From Candidatus Nitrosocosmicus oleophilus (GTDB lineage Archaea > Thermoproteota > Nitrososphaeria > Nitrososphaerales > Nitrososphaeraceae): DNA of 64,000 bases. The stretch is from NCBI RefSeq assembly GCF_000802205.1, contig NZ_CP012850.1, forward strand, positions 2,356,001 to 2,420,000, given 5' to 3'. This document shows positions 27,852-36,428 of the stretch, piece by piece. The notes beneath the pieces were generated by a model. That model saw nothing but the letters and a program-made list of their open reading frames with translations. It had not been told where the DNA came from and ran no database searches. How positions within the stretch are numbered: the first letter of the stretch is position 1; the number at the start of each line of letters is the position of its first letter. The position numbers and the translations under genes were made by a program.

Positions 27852-28598
27852 CTAATTATTTGCTCTCAGTGTCCCTGTGCCATTTGGATATAGGTTTACA
27901 CTAGTTGATGCATCCGAAAATATTACACCACCAATCTCAATATTTTCTACCAAATTAGGACTGTTGATAATTGTTTTAGAGCCGTCGGGGTTCTGCGTTG
28001 TATTTACCGGATTTGAGAACACTTTCATGTACACGGGCAGAGCACTACCAGTGGAATTGTCTAATTTAATTGTAGCTCTCATTGAAATAAGAATATCAGT
28101 AATAGTAATCTCATCGCTAGTATCATTTAAAAATTCATATGTTAGAGGAACGTTATTTATCAAAACCTTCGGTTTGCCTACTATTAGATAATCAGTGTCA
28201 AGTCCCACCGGTTTAGATGAAAAATTAGCAACAAGAGTCACATTTTCTGTCCCAGTTAACTGAGTATCATTTACTATAGAACCAGCGGTGCCTGTTACAT
28301 TTGTCAGGTTATCCATGCTAGCAAATTGTTCGCTCAGCGGGGTATTATTGATCAATCCCAATGTAGAATTAGAGAGATTAAGGTTAAGGTCAAGGGTTGA
28401 TGCATTTGTAAGGATAGAGGAAGACAAAAGAGAAGAGTTTGAAGAGTTTGTTCCAGACAAATTAGGGGATGTACTTTCATCAGTAGAGGCCACCGTGGAA
28501 AATGCTGGATTTAACGATATAAGCATCAAAACTATTGAAAGTGTCAAGCAGGAAATTATGCTATATTTTATTCCAGCCAATTTACATAAAAACTGCAT
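27852..28598 (-). CDS. Exported Asn/Ser/Thr-rich hypothetical protein
   Basis: The 248-residue protein has a signal peptide (hydrophobic about 12-34) followed by a Ser/Asn/Leu-rich region with many N-x-S/T sites, and a beta-rich C-terminal half ('GLDTDYLIVGKPKVLINNVPL', 'ITITDILISMRATIKLDNSTGSALPVYMKVF'). The C-terminal part has the look of a small immunoglobulin-like surface domain, but no family was recognised. It sits at the edge of the surface-protein island. Confidence 0.7.
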   Translation of the reverse strand: MQFLCKLAGIKYSIISCLTLSIVLMLISLNPAFSTVASTDESTSPNLSGTNSSNSSLLSSSILTNASTLDLNLNLSNSTLGLINNTPLSEQFASMDNLTNVTGTAGSIVNDTQLTGTENVTLVANFSSKPVGLDTDYLIVGKPKVLINNVPLTYEFLNDTSDEITITDILISMRATIKLDNSTGSALPVYMKVFSNPVNTTQNPDGSKTIINSPNLVENIEIGGVIFSDASTSVNLYPNGTGTLRANN

Positions 28599-28838
28599 TA
28601 AAAAAATACATAGATTGTAACGTAATTAAGTTTTTACTTAGAAAGTATTCGGTCCGGCTCATATTTACACCCCATTCAAGATTTATCAAAATTCAAGAAT
28701 TTGGCTGTCTTAGAACAAGATGGAAAATCAAGGTAAATACCTCATAAAAAAATTAGCGATAATCCAAAATCAAGACAATTCATATCCTTAATTTCATGAA
28801 AATTCAAACTTTATAAAAAAATTTGCGTAGGGGAAAAT

Positions 28839-29291
28839 ATGTATAAAGATCTCAATATTTCTAGAATCCTGGTTGGAATTGATGGATCAGAGTATTCAAT
28901 CAGGGCCTTAGAATTCTCAAAAAACTTGGCACATAAATACAATTCTCAAATCATCGCGTTTACTGCATTTAATATTCCAGATATGTACAAGATATTTGAA
29001 AAAAGGGAAGAAGATTACAACACTATCTCCATAGAAAAAGAGATTCGTGAATTAAAGATACTATTATCAAATTTAACAAAGAAGGCAATAGAAGAAGGGA
29101 TCAATTTGAAAAGCGTATTTTACGATACAAAATTAACTCCAGATCTGGCAATGACAGAATATGCCGAAAGCGAAGGAGTAAACCATATTGTAATAGGCTA
29201 TAGAGGTAGATCATTTGAAAACCTCTTGATTGGTAATATCGCAACTTCTATTGTGAAAATATCAAAATGCTCAGTCACCATAATAAAGTAA
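28839..29291 (+). CDS. Universal stress protein (UspA family)
   Basis: The 150-residue protein has the single-domain USP fold: 'RILVGIDGSEYSIRALEFSKNLA' at the start, a middle 'IEEGINLKSVFYDTK' region and the end 'VNHIVIGYRGRSFENLLIGNIATSIVKISKCSVTIIK'. In ATP-binding members the last motif is G-x2-G-x9-G-(S/T); here the gap is one residue shorter and the final Ser/Thr is Asn, so nucleotide binding may be altered. A TATA-like ctttataaaa is about 25-30 bases upstream. Cytoplasmic; exact stress role unknown. Confidence 0.93.
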   Translation: MYKDLNISRILVGIDGSEYSIRALEFSKNLAHKYNSQIIAFTAFNIPDMYKIFEKREEDYNTISIEKEIRELKILLSNLTKKAIEEGINLKSVFYDTKLTPDLAMTEYAESEGVNHIVIGYRGRSFENLLIGNIATSIVKISKCSVTIIK

Positions 29292-29561
29292 GATAGGAAT
29301 CCAAAATAAGTTTTGATAAAATTGAAACTTTTTGTCCATTCAGAAGAGCCATCGAACCTGACTAATATTATTTCAACCGAGTATCTAACAAGACGACCCT
29401 TAGAGGACAAACATAGCGGACAATTACTATAACAAAATTATTTTTATCATACGGCCATCCATATTACACTCAAAAAATTGTATGATCTTTAGAAATTTAT
29501 TGAAATGCCGCCTTGATTCTGCCTGATTCCCAGGCTTTTCTCTTTTTTGAGTAAATAGACA

Positions 29562-30353
29562 ATGGAAAAAACAATTTTAATATGGTACAATAGTCTAAGT
29601 CTAATGCTTCAAATCCAGTACGGTAGTAACCTTATCAGTTTAGGGTTGGTAATAGTAGACATGCAGAATGGATTCGTTAGTAAAGATGGATCCTATGATA
29701 AACTTGGCATGAATATTGAAAATTACCAACAAATAATTCCTAATATTAAGAGGTTGATAAGTTTTTGTAGGACTGAAAAAATTCCAATCTTTTATACCGA
29801 AGCCATCAGGGAACCAAGCGGTATTGATCTTCTACTTAACATTCACAACATTCTTCCCAGGGCAAGGGAAGAGAGGCTTCAAAACAAAAAAATTCCAATA
29901 TGTATGAGAGATACGTGGGATGCACATATTATTGACGATATAAAACCCGCCCCTGAGGATCATGTTATCCTCAAGCGACGTGATTCAGCATTTCAGGATA
30001 CAGAATTAAGAGTATGGTTGCAAAGTATTCACGTGAATACTTTGATTTTTTGTGGTATAGATACCTCGATTTGTGTCGAGACATCTTTAAGAGATGCTTT
30101 TAATTTAGGATATGATGTTATTTTGGTATCCGATGCAACGGCATCTGGATCAAAAAAACATTATGAAACTACTATTGAAAGAGTACGAGACTACTATGGA
30201 GTTGTTATCAAGATTGATGATCTAAAAAAAATGATTCAGACACTAGATGATCTAAGTAAGGATGAAATGCAATCTAATGAGGAGGAAAATGAAAGTATTA
30301 GCCAATTCCTTGAGAAGCATAATTTGATAAACGTGAGAAGAGAAAAGAAGTAG
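29562..30353 (+). CDS. Isochorismatase-family cysteine hydrolase
   Basis: The 263-residue protein carries the family's catalytic triad: Asp33 in 'LVIVDMQNGF', Lys138 in 'HVILKRRDSAF' and Cys171 in 'GIDTSICVETS', preceded by the usual cis-peptide region. 'PICMRDTWDAHI' and 'VSDATAS' are further landmarks. Family members include nicotinamidase, N-carbamoylsarcosine amidase, ureidoacrylate amidase and biuret hydrolase; the metal-binding Asp-x-His-x-x-His set of nicotinamidase is not seen, so an amide or carbamoyl hydrolase is more likely. A later ATG at 29604 is an alternative start. An acidic 40-residue tail (from about 223) is unusual. Confidence 0.88.
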   Translation: MEKTILIWYNSLSLMLQIQYGSNLISLGLVIVDMQNGFVSKDGSYDKLGMNIENYQQIIPNIKRLISFCRTEKIPIFYTEAIREPSGIDLLLNIHNILPRAREERLQNKKIPICMRDTWDAHIIDDIKPAPEDHVILKRRDSAFQDTELRVWLQSIHVNTLIFCGIDTSICVETSLRDAFNLGYDVILVSDATASGSKKHYETTIERVRDYYGVVIKIDDLKKMIQTLDDLSKDEMQSNEEENESISQFLEKHNLINVRREKK

Positions 30354-31175
30354 TTTTTCAATTTCGGTTTAGAGCATTCATTACGTCTGTTACAATCATG
30401 GATAAAAAACCTATTCTGAAAGACTTGTAAATTTAAGATAGTGTCATCTTGAGTTGATTCCTTTGCTTATAAGCGCGGGGATATCATTTGTTTAAAGGAT
30501 GTTCATAAGTATTATAAATCTCAGATCAGAGCTGAATTGGATTTACATGATTTCTTAGTCTTATTGAAGTTACAGTTGGGGTCAAACCTGCAATAATTAT
30601 GATAAAAGCGTATGTTTGAAGAATGGATGGTACTTGTCGCTTAAGCACTTGCAATTATTGCTTGATTGATTCCTAGAAAATATCCTACATTTAGTATCTT
30701 GGCTCTAGATTTATCATTAGGAAACAGAATATTTGGTAATTTACATCCTGCAAGTCTCCTAGATAATGCTATAAACATCAATTGATTTGCAAAAACTATT
30801 ATTATCAAATTCTGCTAGATGGTTTATATTAGAAATCTTGACATGGGCATGGGCATAAAATCCTACAATGATGGGTCTACATGAAGAATAGTATATATCG
30901 TTTCAAAACTCAGTAATGGTATACAATAATTAATTAATCTACTAATGATCCTCATCCAATAAACCGTGCCAATAAATTGATACTAACTAAGAGATCTATC
31001 ATTTTTTGGTGGGTCGGCATGTAGAATAACTTATCCTACAGTCTTTCAGAATTTTATTCTAGCATAATCATTAACAAAATTTAATAAATAATTTCATTTT
31101 AATATAGTAATGAAACTATGTTTTGATGGAACATATTTAAAGCGATCTCCTTCAATTAGAAACACAACCAAAAGT
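30354..31175. other. Long gap holding one possible decayed gene
   Basis: Apart from the possible pseudogene at 30,612-30,785, no gene, repeat or RNA was recognised in about 820 bases. An in-frame start 22 codons before the next gene's chosen start also falls here and is considered untranslated or part of a longer signal region. Confidence 0.5.
30612..30785 (+). pseudogene. Possible decayed small membrane-protein gene with two in-frame stops
   Basis: From an ATG at 30612 the frame reads MFEEWMVLVA, a TAA, ALAIIA, a TGA, then LIPRKYPTFSILALDLSLGN and a further 20 residues to a TGA at 30783. Removing the two stops gives a gene-like protein: a hydrophobic segment followed by an amphipathic tail. 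The reading frame is closed just upstream. This suggests a gene broken by two point changes, but chance cannot be excluded. Confidence 0.3.
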
Positions 31176-31562
31176 ATGAGGATTAATTCATTATATGCAT
31201 GCGCTTTACTAGTCTTAATTGGATCAATTGCCATTTCTTGGGGTATTAAAGACGTAAATGCCCAAAGCGCACAAAGCGGTCAATTTAAGGTAATAGTTCA
31301 AGTGCAAAATACAGGCAATTTAGACGAACATGGAGCTTTACATGTTGCTATTGACGGCTCACGCAATCCTCAAACTATGGCCGGATTAATCTTTCCAGGT
31401 TTACAAACTAGTTCATATACATTTGAATTCAGTTCTGCTGAAGTGCCAGTAGGAAAAGGCTTTACTGCGGAAGTAATTTACGGAGATGACGATGTAAAGA
31501 GAGCAACTGGAACAAATAGCGCCTCTAACACACCAGAAATGGTGACTTTATTAATTCCATAG
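31176..31562 (+). CDS. Exported hypothetical beta-rich protein
   Basis: The start at 31176 (MRINSLYACALLVLIGSIAI) leads into a signal peptide ending near 'VNAQSAQ'; an in-frame ATG at 31110 would add 22 residues that are less typical. The mature about 105 residues are beta-rich ('QFKVIVQVQNTGNLDEHGALHVAI', 'TSSYTFEFSSAEVP', 'FTAEVIYGDDDVKR') and look like a small single-domain secreted protein. No family recognised. Confidence 0.7.
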   Translation: MRINSLYACALLVLIGSIAISWGIKDVNAQSAQSGQFKVIVQVQNTGNLDEHGALHVAIDGSRNPQTMAGLIFPGLQTSSYTFEFSSAEVPVGKGFTAEVIYGDDDVKRATGTNSASNTPEMVTLLIP

Positions 31563-31910
31563 GCCGTCTATCCTTCTTTATGTATCTAGTTTCATTCTAA
31601 TGTGCCTTTATTTTTTTATGACAAATAAGGTAATACTTTATACATTCTACGCTGCAACCAAGTAATTATAATGAAATTCTGAGCAAACAGTTTCATCTAC
31701 AAAGCGATGGAGTCTGAAACTGAATTTATCCCCCATCATAAATATTCGTGGTTTTAGTTTGTTTTTCTATTACCTAAAGACAAAAATAGATTCACACAAA
31801 ATTGAGATTCATCAAATAAAAACGAGTGATTAATAGGGTTTTTAAAGTTGGCTGCATAGAAAAGTTTAAAATGATTTGTCATACCATCTTTACTAAATTC
31901 TGAAGAAATA
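31563..31910. other. Intergenic, no gene seen
   Basis: About 350 AT-rich bases before the TrkH fusion gene. A run of T at 31,608-31,618 past the previous stop could end that transcript. Nothing else was recognised. Confidence 0.45.
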
Positions 31911-33815
31911 ATGGACACAGACCCTCTCAACCGTCCTGTATTAACCTATGCGCATCACAACTATATAATTTTAGATGAAGAGACAGACGCGGCAAATGCT
32001 GTTAAACTAATGCATGGAAAAAAGGCCGAAACCATTATTGTAACGAACAAGAAGGAAGAACACGTAGGGATTATAACTGATAGCGATATTTTAGACAAAA
32101 TTGTTATGAGAGGAGAGGATTCTGACCAGGTCTCAATTAAATCAATAATGTCTTCCCCCCTCATCACAATATCAGCTAAGGCAAACGTAAGGCAAGCGTT
32201 AGAATTGATGAGATTAAATCTGATCAAGAGAATTCCCGTAACCGACAATGTGCATATTTTGGGGATGGTAACTCAAGAAGGGTTGGCAAATGCAATTAGG
32301 ACATCAGTTCTAGAACGGCAGTTTAGGAGTTATAGGGTAGTAATCAGGGAAAGGTACAAACCAATTTGGGGAAACCTAGGGTTCATCCTTCAATTCTCAG
32401 GTTTACTTTTCATTGCCCCAGCCATTTTAGCCACAGCACTAGGTGAAGTAGTTTCTGCAACCGGAATATTCCTTGGAATTACCACAATGTCCATTACAGG
32501 ATTCGTCTTGAATGCTTATGGAGAAAAGACGCCGATGAACCTTAGACAAGCGTCAATTCTAATGGTCTTTAGTTTTGTCTTACTAAGTTTTTTTGGGAGT
32601 ATCCCCTACATGTATGTTAATCCTTTCGGTCAAGGTACAGACCCTTTAACTCTGGTGGTAAACAGTTTCTTTGAAAGTGCGTCAGGTTTTACAACCACTG
32701 GGTTATCTATGATAGTATATCCCGAAAATCTCCCACAGAGTTTTGATTTTTATAGAGCATTTACCCAGTGGATAGGGGGTTTAAGTTTCGTATACTTGGT
32801 AATCACTTTCTTCTACCCCGAAAGGAAGTTGGCTCATATGAAAGGCATGTTAGGTGGAGGAAGCCTTCGTTTAAAGCAATTGATCCTAACAATAGGAGTT
32901 ATTTTTAGTATATACACTGTTTCCTTGTCAGTTTTATTATATATTTCAGGAAACCATAATATCATCTCTAATATTTCGCTAATATTTAGCGCGGTAACAG
33001 GTGGAGGCTTTGTACCTTCTTCTACATCCCTAATTTCTGAAAACTTTTTGGAATTATTTGTGATAATGGCTGGTATGATCATTTCTGCCTTACCATTTGC
33101 TTTTCATTATGCTGTTTTTAGCAAAGAAATGCATACCACAAAAATGCGTCCAGAAGTAATATTATACTTTGCGATCATGTTTACTGCTATTCCCATTTTC
33201 ACATATCTTCTTTTCTTATCTTATCCGGATGCAAATATTGTAACTGGAATTTTTCATACCGTGAGTGCTGCAACCACTACCGGGTTTCAATTCATAGATA
33301 TTACACTATTATCGGATGATGGCAAGATTCTATTGATAATTATGATGCTGATTGGAGGAACGGCTTTTTCAACTGCGGGTGGAATTAAGGTTGGAAGAAT
33401 TTTACAAATAGTCCAGAAATTGACAAAAAAGAAATTTTCTGCAGACGTAACAACTCGATCAATTTCAGCAGTCTCTTCCAGGTACAACAATTCATATCAT
33501 GGCTTTGAAAAAAAATCCGACATTCATAAGGAAGAAAAAACATTCAACGAAGCCATCCTTGTTATTTTCCTTTTTATCTTTATGTCTTTTTTTACTGGTG
33601 CGCTATTATCAATATTTACAGAAAAGAATTTTTTAGATTCATTATTTGAATCAGTATCAGCATTAACGACTACGGGTTTGACAGCAGGAATAACAAACAT
33701 CAATGCAGATCTGCTTTCTAAAATATTACTTATCGTTAACATGATTATAGGTAGATTCGAAATAATTGCAGTGATTTATCTATTTTTAGAAATTTCAAAA
33801 ATAAAAAAACATTGA
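31911..33815 (+). CDS. Potassium transporter, CBS-pair fused to TrkH
   Basis: The 634-residue protein starts with two CBS domains (about 12-65 and 70-125; 'HVGIITDSDIL' and 'HILGMVTQEGL'), followed by a TrkH/KtrB-type channel subunit. Four pore loops are visible: 'SASGFTTTGLSM' near 256, 'SAVTGGGFVPSS' near 360, 'SAATTTGFQFID' near 452 and 'SALTTTGLTAGI' near 584, each with the filter Gly. TrkH proteins usually bind a separate RCK/TrkA ring that senses nucleotides; here the regulatory CBS pair, which often binds adenine nucleotides, is on the same chain at the N-terminus. No TrkA gene lies nearby. It should take up K+ (or Na+) across the cytoplasmic membrane under CBS control; the direction of control is unknown. 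Confidence 0.92.
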   Translation: MDTDPLNRPVLTYAHHNYIILDEETDAANAVKLMHGKKAETIIVTNKKEEHVGIITDSDILDKIVMRGEDSDQVSIKSIMSSPLITISAKANVRQALELMRLNLIKRIPVTDNVHILGMVTQEGLANAIRTSVLERQFRSYRVVIRERYKPIWGNLGFILQFSGLLFIAPAILATALGEVVSATGIFLGITTMSITGFVLNAYGEKTPMNLRQASILMVFSFVLLSFFGSIPYMYVNPFGQGTDPLTLVVNSFFESASGFTTTGLSMIVYPENLPQSFDFYRAFTQWIGGLSFVYLVITFFYPERKLAHMKGMLGGGSLRLKQLILTIGVIFSIYTVSLSVLLYISGNHNIISNISLIFSAVTGGGFVPSSTSLISENFLELFVIMAGMIISALPFAFHYAVFSKEMHTTKMRPEVILYFAIMFTAIPIFTYLLFLSYPDANIVTGIFHTVSAATTTGFQFIDITLLSDDGKILLIIMMLIGGTAFSTAGGIKVGRILQIVQKLTKKKFSADVTTRSISAVSSRYNNSYHGFEKKSDIHKEEKTFNEAILVIFLFIFMSFFTGALLSIFTEKNFLDSLFESVSALTTTGLTAGITNINADLLSKILLIVNMIIGRFEIIAVIYLFLEISKIKKH

Positions 33816-34422
33816 TTCTTTTTTTGCTGGAAATGGAGATTAGATAGATCGAACTCCCAACTATTCTTTATTTGAGGACCGTAATCCTAATAATCCCAAC
33901 GACCTGATCAAGTCGAAATAGTCTATTTGATAGAAGATTATCCATGTAATGCTCCTTTGCAATGTTACTTCGTGTTAGTGTACTCTCTTATTCAATTCTT
34001 ATTAACCAAGATTAAACATAAAAAGAGAATGGGGACCAAAATGATAGTAGTGTTAGCAATAATAGCCTATAGACTGACACTTGTAATTCTAATTTTGACA
34101 CCAAAAGCTTAATTTTGTCGTGTCATGATTTTAATGAATATCTTAAATTCCAGTTTCTGAGTAGTGGGATGAAGTACTAGATCTTAATTCCGGTTTGAAC
34201 TATTCAAATGAGAGGAACTATGACAATTAAATTTTCAAACCTTTTAATTATTATCACAATCACGAATAGACCTTACAATTTTGATTTGAATAAAAAACGG
34301 TAAGTATAACTATACTAATGAAATAATTGGGATAGTGCTCCTTTACTACCAAGAATAAGTAATAATTTTCTATTGAAATAATATAGTATATACTTTTATA
34401 TTTTGAAATTCATTAAATTGCA
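33816..34422. other. Intergenic, no gene called
   Basis: About 600 bases with one 61-codon frame at 33,927-34,112 that ends in hydrophobic residues but has no other sign of being a gene. A TATA-like tatatactttta lies at 34,387-34,398, about 30 bases before the next start codon. Confidence 0.45.
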
Positions 34423-35067
34423 ATGAATACAAAAAATTCATTTACCTTTGTGTTTCTGGCAGGACTATTGGCAGCATCGATTGGATTTTTACCGTTGATG
34501 AATTCAAATAATGCCTTAGCCCAAACTAATTCAACAACTAGCACCGGTTCAACTAATATGACCGGTGGAGACGATATGATGATGAAGAAAGACAATTATA
34601 CCAACCCTATGATGATGAAAGAATATAAAAAGTATGAAAAAATCAATGGAACATTGAACATGATGGAAACAATGTTTCAGGCTATTGGAGATAAATTTAA
34701 TGTAACACTACCACAGGCTATATCCACAGCCGAACAATCGGTAGGAAATGGTTCTTTTGCGATGTCAGCCAATGGTGAGGAGAAAGACGGATTTCTTGTA
34801 ATTTCAGTAATTCTGGGCTCCCCTGACATGAAATTTACGAAAGTGCTCGTTGATCCTGGAACTGGTCTAGTACTACAAACAAAGCCACTTTCTATGATGG
34901 AATGGATGAAAATGATGCACTCTCAAGGGCATGAAGACAAGAAAATGAAAGGAATGCATGGTGAATATGGTATGGGAATGGAAGGAATGTCTGGTGAAGG
35001 ATATGGTGAATATGGTATGGGAATGGAAGGAATGCATAGTGGAGGCGGTCAGGGACCAGGATGGTAG
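34423..35067 (+). CDS. Exported Met-rich PepSY-like protein
   Basis: The 214-residue product has a signal peptide (about 1-33, 'NALAQT'). A Met-rich stretch 'GGDDMMMKKDNYTNPMMMKE' is followed by a PepSY-like domain (about 80-150; 'TLPQAISTAEQSVGNGSFAM' and 'KFTKVLVDPGTGLVLQ'). The C-terminal 60 residues are rich in Met, Gly, His and Glu, with the 10-residue 'GEYGMGMEGM' present twice: an exact 30-bp repeat at 34,960-34,989 and 35,005-35,034. Met/His-rich exported segments often bind copper, and ammonia oxidisers depend on copper enzymes, so copper handling is a fair but untested guess. Confidence 0.75.
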   Translation: MNTKNSFTFVFLAGLLAASIGFLPLMNSNNALAQTNSTTSTGSTNMTGGDDMMMKKDNYTNPMMMKEYKKYEKINGTLNMMETMFQAIGDKFNVTLPQAISTAEQSVGNGSFAMSANGEEKDGFLVISVILGSPDMKFTKVLVDPGTGLVLQTKPLSMMEWMKMMHSQGHEDKKMKGMHGEYGMGMEGMSGEGYGEYGMGMEGMHSGGGQGPGW

Positions 35068-35294
35068 TAAATCAATTTTGGCAAGATTTCAACCCTTACC
35101 CATTTTTTTATGATTTTATAGGTATTTTTTAGTCACACGATTGCTCTAGTTATTAAAAAGGTTTAGTAAAAAACCACGTTCAAAACCTTACACGCTACTT
35201 AATTCAGCATCAAGACTGTAATTATTTTAGTTTCGTCACTTAAATCACAGACATTATATTATTTGTTTGATATGATCTTGATAGAAAGACAAGT

Positions 35295-35597
35295 ATGTCC
35301 GATCCCGACAAAAATGAGGCAAGCGTAGATACCATATTATTTTCAGAATTTGAAATTGAAAAAATCTCAAAATTATATCAAACAGCTTTGGATTTAACGA
35401 CTGCAAATGAGCATGGACTTTCAAATAATGTAAATCCAGAAACTTCCAAATCAGACCTCATTAACAAAAAACGCCAGGCTTGGCATGAAGTTCAAAATTA
35501 TTTGGAAGAATTAGGGAAAAAATATAATTATGATCCGGAAAAATATGTAATAAACAAGATTACAAGGAAATTAGAACTTTACAAGCCAAAATCTTGA
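35295..35597 (+). CDS. Hypothetical charged small protein
   Basis: The 100-residue product has no signal peptide or membrane segment. It is helical and charged, with 'KISKLYQTALDLTTANEHG' and 'RQAWHEVQNYLEELGKKYNYDPEKY' as the most ordered-looking parts. No family recognised. A plausible cytoplasmic protein of normal codon use. Confidence 0.65.
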   Translation: MSDPDKNEASVDTILFSEFEIEKISKLYQTALDLTTANEHGLSNNVNPETSKSDLINKKRQAWHEVQNYLEELGKKYNYDPEKYVINKITRKLELYKPKS

Positions 35598-35760
35598 TCT
35601 TTTAGAATCTTTATTTGGATCAAAAAATAACCCCTAACTATCTGTTCAATAAGTCCAAAGGTTATATCAGGTCGTTTCTAAATCAAGCATGGTTGAAAAG
35701 GAGGGTTAAAAAAAACTACGTTCTTTTTCACATCCTACAAGGTAAAAGATGGTATGCGTG

Positions 35761-36258
35761 TCACTTGGTTGAAAATATCTTGTAAATGTGTTCCCCAGTC
35801 TCGCAATCATCATCAGGATCATCAGCTATAATTTGAAGAGTGTAAGCTTTTGATACATTTGTAATGACAGTTTGTTTCGGAACGTACTCGGCTTTTTTAC
35901 CACTGAATTTTGGTTCCCCGGTAGCGTCCTTATGATTAACGCATTCACCTATTTGGAACTTTTTAATGTCAAAATGATCGGCACTATAGTATGGTTTGTT
36001 CCCATCTTCATCTAGAGCAACCGAAGCTGCAAAGATGCCATTATTAGTTACAAATGTATATGCATAGTAACTCTCATCTCCCCCACTTACTGAAAATGAT
36101 CTACCAGGTTGACCCTGTAATTCCATGAAGGGAACTCCATTACTAACGCCGATATTGGTAATTAGAAAGTCTTCTCTATGAAAGACTGCAAATGCATTTG
36201 GAACACATATTGCAAATAGCAAACCTAGTCCAATAACGAACATAATTAAATTTTGCAC
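35761..36258 (-). CDS. Exported hypothetical protein
   Basis: The 165-residue protein starts with a signal peptide (hydrophobic about 4-22, 'PNAFAVF'). The mature part is beta-rich, 'REDFLITNIGVSNGVPFME', 'YAYTFVTNNGIFAASVALDEDG', with two Cys about 40 residues apart ('GECVNHKDATGE' and 'DDDCETGEHIYKI') that may form a disulfide. It resembles small secreted proteins of ammonia-oxidising archaea in general style only; no function. Confidence 0.7.
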   Translation of the reverse strand: MQNLIMFVIGLGLLFAICVPNAFAVFHREDFLITNIGVSNGVPFMELQGQPGRSFSVSGGDESYYAYTFVTNNGIFAASVALDEDGNKPYYSADHFDIKKFQIGECVNHKDATGEPKFSGKKAEYVPKQTVITNVSKAYTLQIIADDPDDDCETGEHIYKIFSTK

Positions 36259-36428
36259 AAAATTTCTATATTGCTTTTATATTTATGTATTTATTTAATA
36301 ATTTCCTAAAATGTAATATTATTGAAATGGTAATCGATTGGTGTGATCGAATCTAGTATTGCCACAAATAATGATAGATAAAATGTGATTGTCAAAATGA
36401 TCATTGCATTATCTTATCAATGTCTGTC

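Noticed and set aside
33927-34112. 61-codon plus-strand frame with hydrophobic end
   Set aside because: No promoter or ribosome-binding evidence and no recognisable similarity.
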